Shown here in pieces: positions 5,378 through 6,242 of a stretch of DNA of 6,242 bases. Source of the DNA: Planctomycetota bacterium (GTDB taxonomy: Bacteria > Planctomycetota > Brocadiia > SM23-32); NCBI GenBank assembly GCA_018334735.1, contig JAGXLK010000159.1, positions 1-6,242 on the forward strand, given 5' to 3'. Under the pieces are notes generated by a model that saw only the letters and a program-made list of their open reading frames with translations, ran no database searches and was not told where the DNA came from. A program made the translations under genes and the position numbers. Position 1 is the first letter of the stretch; every line of letters starts with the position of its first letter.

Positions 5378-6242
5378 TCAGCGGGTCAATTCTTCATGGG
5401 CTTCTTTCAACATCTCTCCAATCGGGAGATCGTAAGGACATCGTTCCTCGCATTTCGCACAATCGCGACAGGCGTCGGCGTGAATATCCATTTCGCTGTA
5501 CCGTCTCTGCGCCCAGTCCGTAAGTCCGTAACGTTGCGAATACGTTGCGAAAAGCAATATCCCCGTAATGTTGATCTCTTCTGGACAGGCCGACAGACAA
5601 TATTCGCAGCGGCGGCAGAAACGACCCTGCCACTCGTGAGCTTCGGCGAGGAGGGTATCGCGTTCGGCATCCGAAAGAGGGCCTTCGATCGAGAAGTTCT
5701 CTTCCACTTCTTCTATGCGCTGCATGCCGGGGATGACGCAGTCAACGGGATGTTCAAGTATGAAACGGAGGGCCAGATCGCCGTTTTGAAGAGCTCCTCC
5801 GGCCAGTGGTTTCATTATAATTGAACCCACCTGGCGTCTCCGGGCATCCTCCAAAACAGAAAGCATCTGTTGCTCGATAGCATTAAAAGGGGCCTCGATA
5901 ACTTCAAAGGCCTCCCGCGCCAGCGCTTCTTCAAGAACCTCCGGTTTATGGCTTGAAATGCCGATATGGCCGATCACCCCTTCATCCCGGGCCGCTTGAA
6001 GCCCTTCAAGCGCGCCTCCCGGGGAGAGAATACTGTCAAGCAAAGCAACACTGTTGACATTATGTAAGAGGTAAACGTCGATGGTTTCAACGCCGAGGTT
6101 TTCGAGGGTTATATCCACATCGTTTCTGGCACCTTCGGCTCCGCGTTCGTAGGTCTTGGAAACCAGAACTGGAGGGTCCGGACATTCTGCCAGGGCGGCG
6201 CCCACTTTCCGCTCGCTATCAGTGTAAACACGCGCGGTATCG
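5378..6242 (-). CDS. Aldo/keto reductase with C-terminal double [4Fe-4S] ferredoxin module (5' end outside window)
   Basis: The visible part is 287 residues, in a frame open to the window edge. The first full codon (6239-6241) is the catalytic aspartate of the family motif DTARVYTDSE, so only the N-terminal few dozen residues are missing. The rest of the tetrad is visible, numbered from that codon: Y6, K29 (VLVSKTYERG) and H60 (VYLLHN). The coenzyme segment reads VIPGMQRIEEVEENF, as in Fe-S-containing AKR relatives. The C-terminus holds two CxxCxxCxxxCP clusters, C209/C212/C215/C219 and C258/C261/C264/C268, each able to bind a [4Fe-4S] centre. The module suggests electron transfer between a reduced carrier and a carbonyl substrate, or oxidation in the reverse direction, in the cytoplasm. 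It is the first visible gene of the minus-strand series, 77 bp before the ABC exporter. An in-frame GTG at 6205 is not the start, because family sequence continues upstream of it. Confidence 0.92.
   Translation of the reverse strand, partial: DTARVYTDSERKVGAALAECPDPPVLVSKTYERGAEGARNDVDITLENLGVETIDVYLLHNVNSVALLDSILSPGGALEGLQAARDEGVIGHIGISSHKPEVLEEALAREAFEVIEAPFNAIEQQMLSVLEDARRRQVGSIIMKPLAGGALQNGDLALRFILEHPVDCVIPGMQRIEEVEENFSIEGPLSDAERDTLLAEAHEWQGRFCRRCEYCLSACPEEINITGILLFATYSQRYGLTDWAQRRYSEMDIHADACRDCAKCEERCPYDLPIGEMLKEAHEELTR

Noticed and set aside
5345..5824. Plus-strand reading frame of 159 codons
   Set aside because: It is largely antisense to the iron-sulfur aldo/keto reductase and its cysteine motifs, and has no recognisable domain.
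1..6242. CRISPR arrays, tRNA/rRNA genes, insertion sequences, toxin-antitoxin or defence genes
   Set aside because: No regularly spaced repeats, RNA-gene signatures, terminal repeats or matching protein motifs were seen on either strand.

Overview
The window reads as ordinary bacterial chromosome with intermediate base composition (near half G+C by eye) and dense gene packing. Five of the six protein genes lie on the minus strand. Shine-Dalgarno sites of the AGGAG type precede several genes, and one intergenic region carries a near-consensus sigma-70-type promoter. The gene set is Gfo/Idh/MocA dehydrogenases, an extended SDR, two aldo/keto reductases and an MsbA-like exporter. It suggests a free-living, probably Gram-negative heterotroph with a large carbohydrate-oxidoreductase repertoire, of the kind seen in FCB/PVC-type lineages. 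The taxon cannot be fixed from this window, and that placement is a guess.

Layout from right to left, which is the transcription direction of the minus-strand genes: (1) 6242-5378, an aldo/keto reductase with a C-terminal two-[4Fe-4S] ferredoxin module, its N-terminus cut off by the window edge; (2) 5300-3567, a complete half-size ABC exporter with fused membrane and ATPase domains; (3) 3475-2633, a classical short aldo/keto reductase; (4) a 267-bp gap holding a strong promoter, an adjacent 16-bp near-palindrome and a leader hairpin; (5) 2365-1208, a Gfo/Idh/MocA-family dehydrogenase; (6) 1168-188, an NAD-dependent epimerase/dehydratase 39 bp downstream of it. On the plus strand, the last 57 codons of a second probable Gfo/Idh/MocA protein end at 173, converging on the epimerase gene with only 14 bp between stop codons.

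The dehydrogenase and epimerase genes look like one two-gene transcription unit driven by the promoter at 2464-2491. They could act in sequence on a sugar, polyol or sugar acid, by oxidation/reduction and then epimerisation or dehydration. The aldo/keto reductases could reduce carbonyl intermediates in the same kind of metabolism, but nothing in the sequence names the substrate. The ABC exporter is probably a lipid or drug flippase with no obvious tie to the redox genes.

I found no RNA gene, mobile element, CRISPR array or toxin/defence system, and no convincing evidence of an undescribed system. The most worthwhile item is the compact regulatory region at about 2406-2509.
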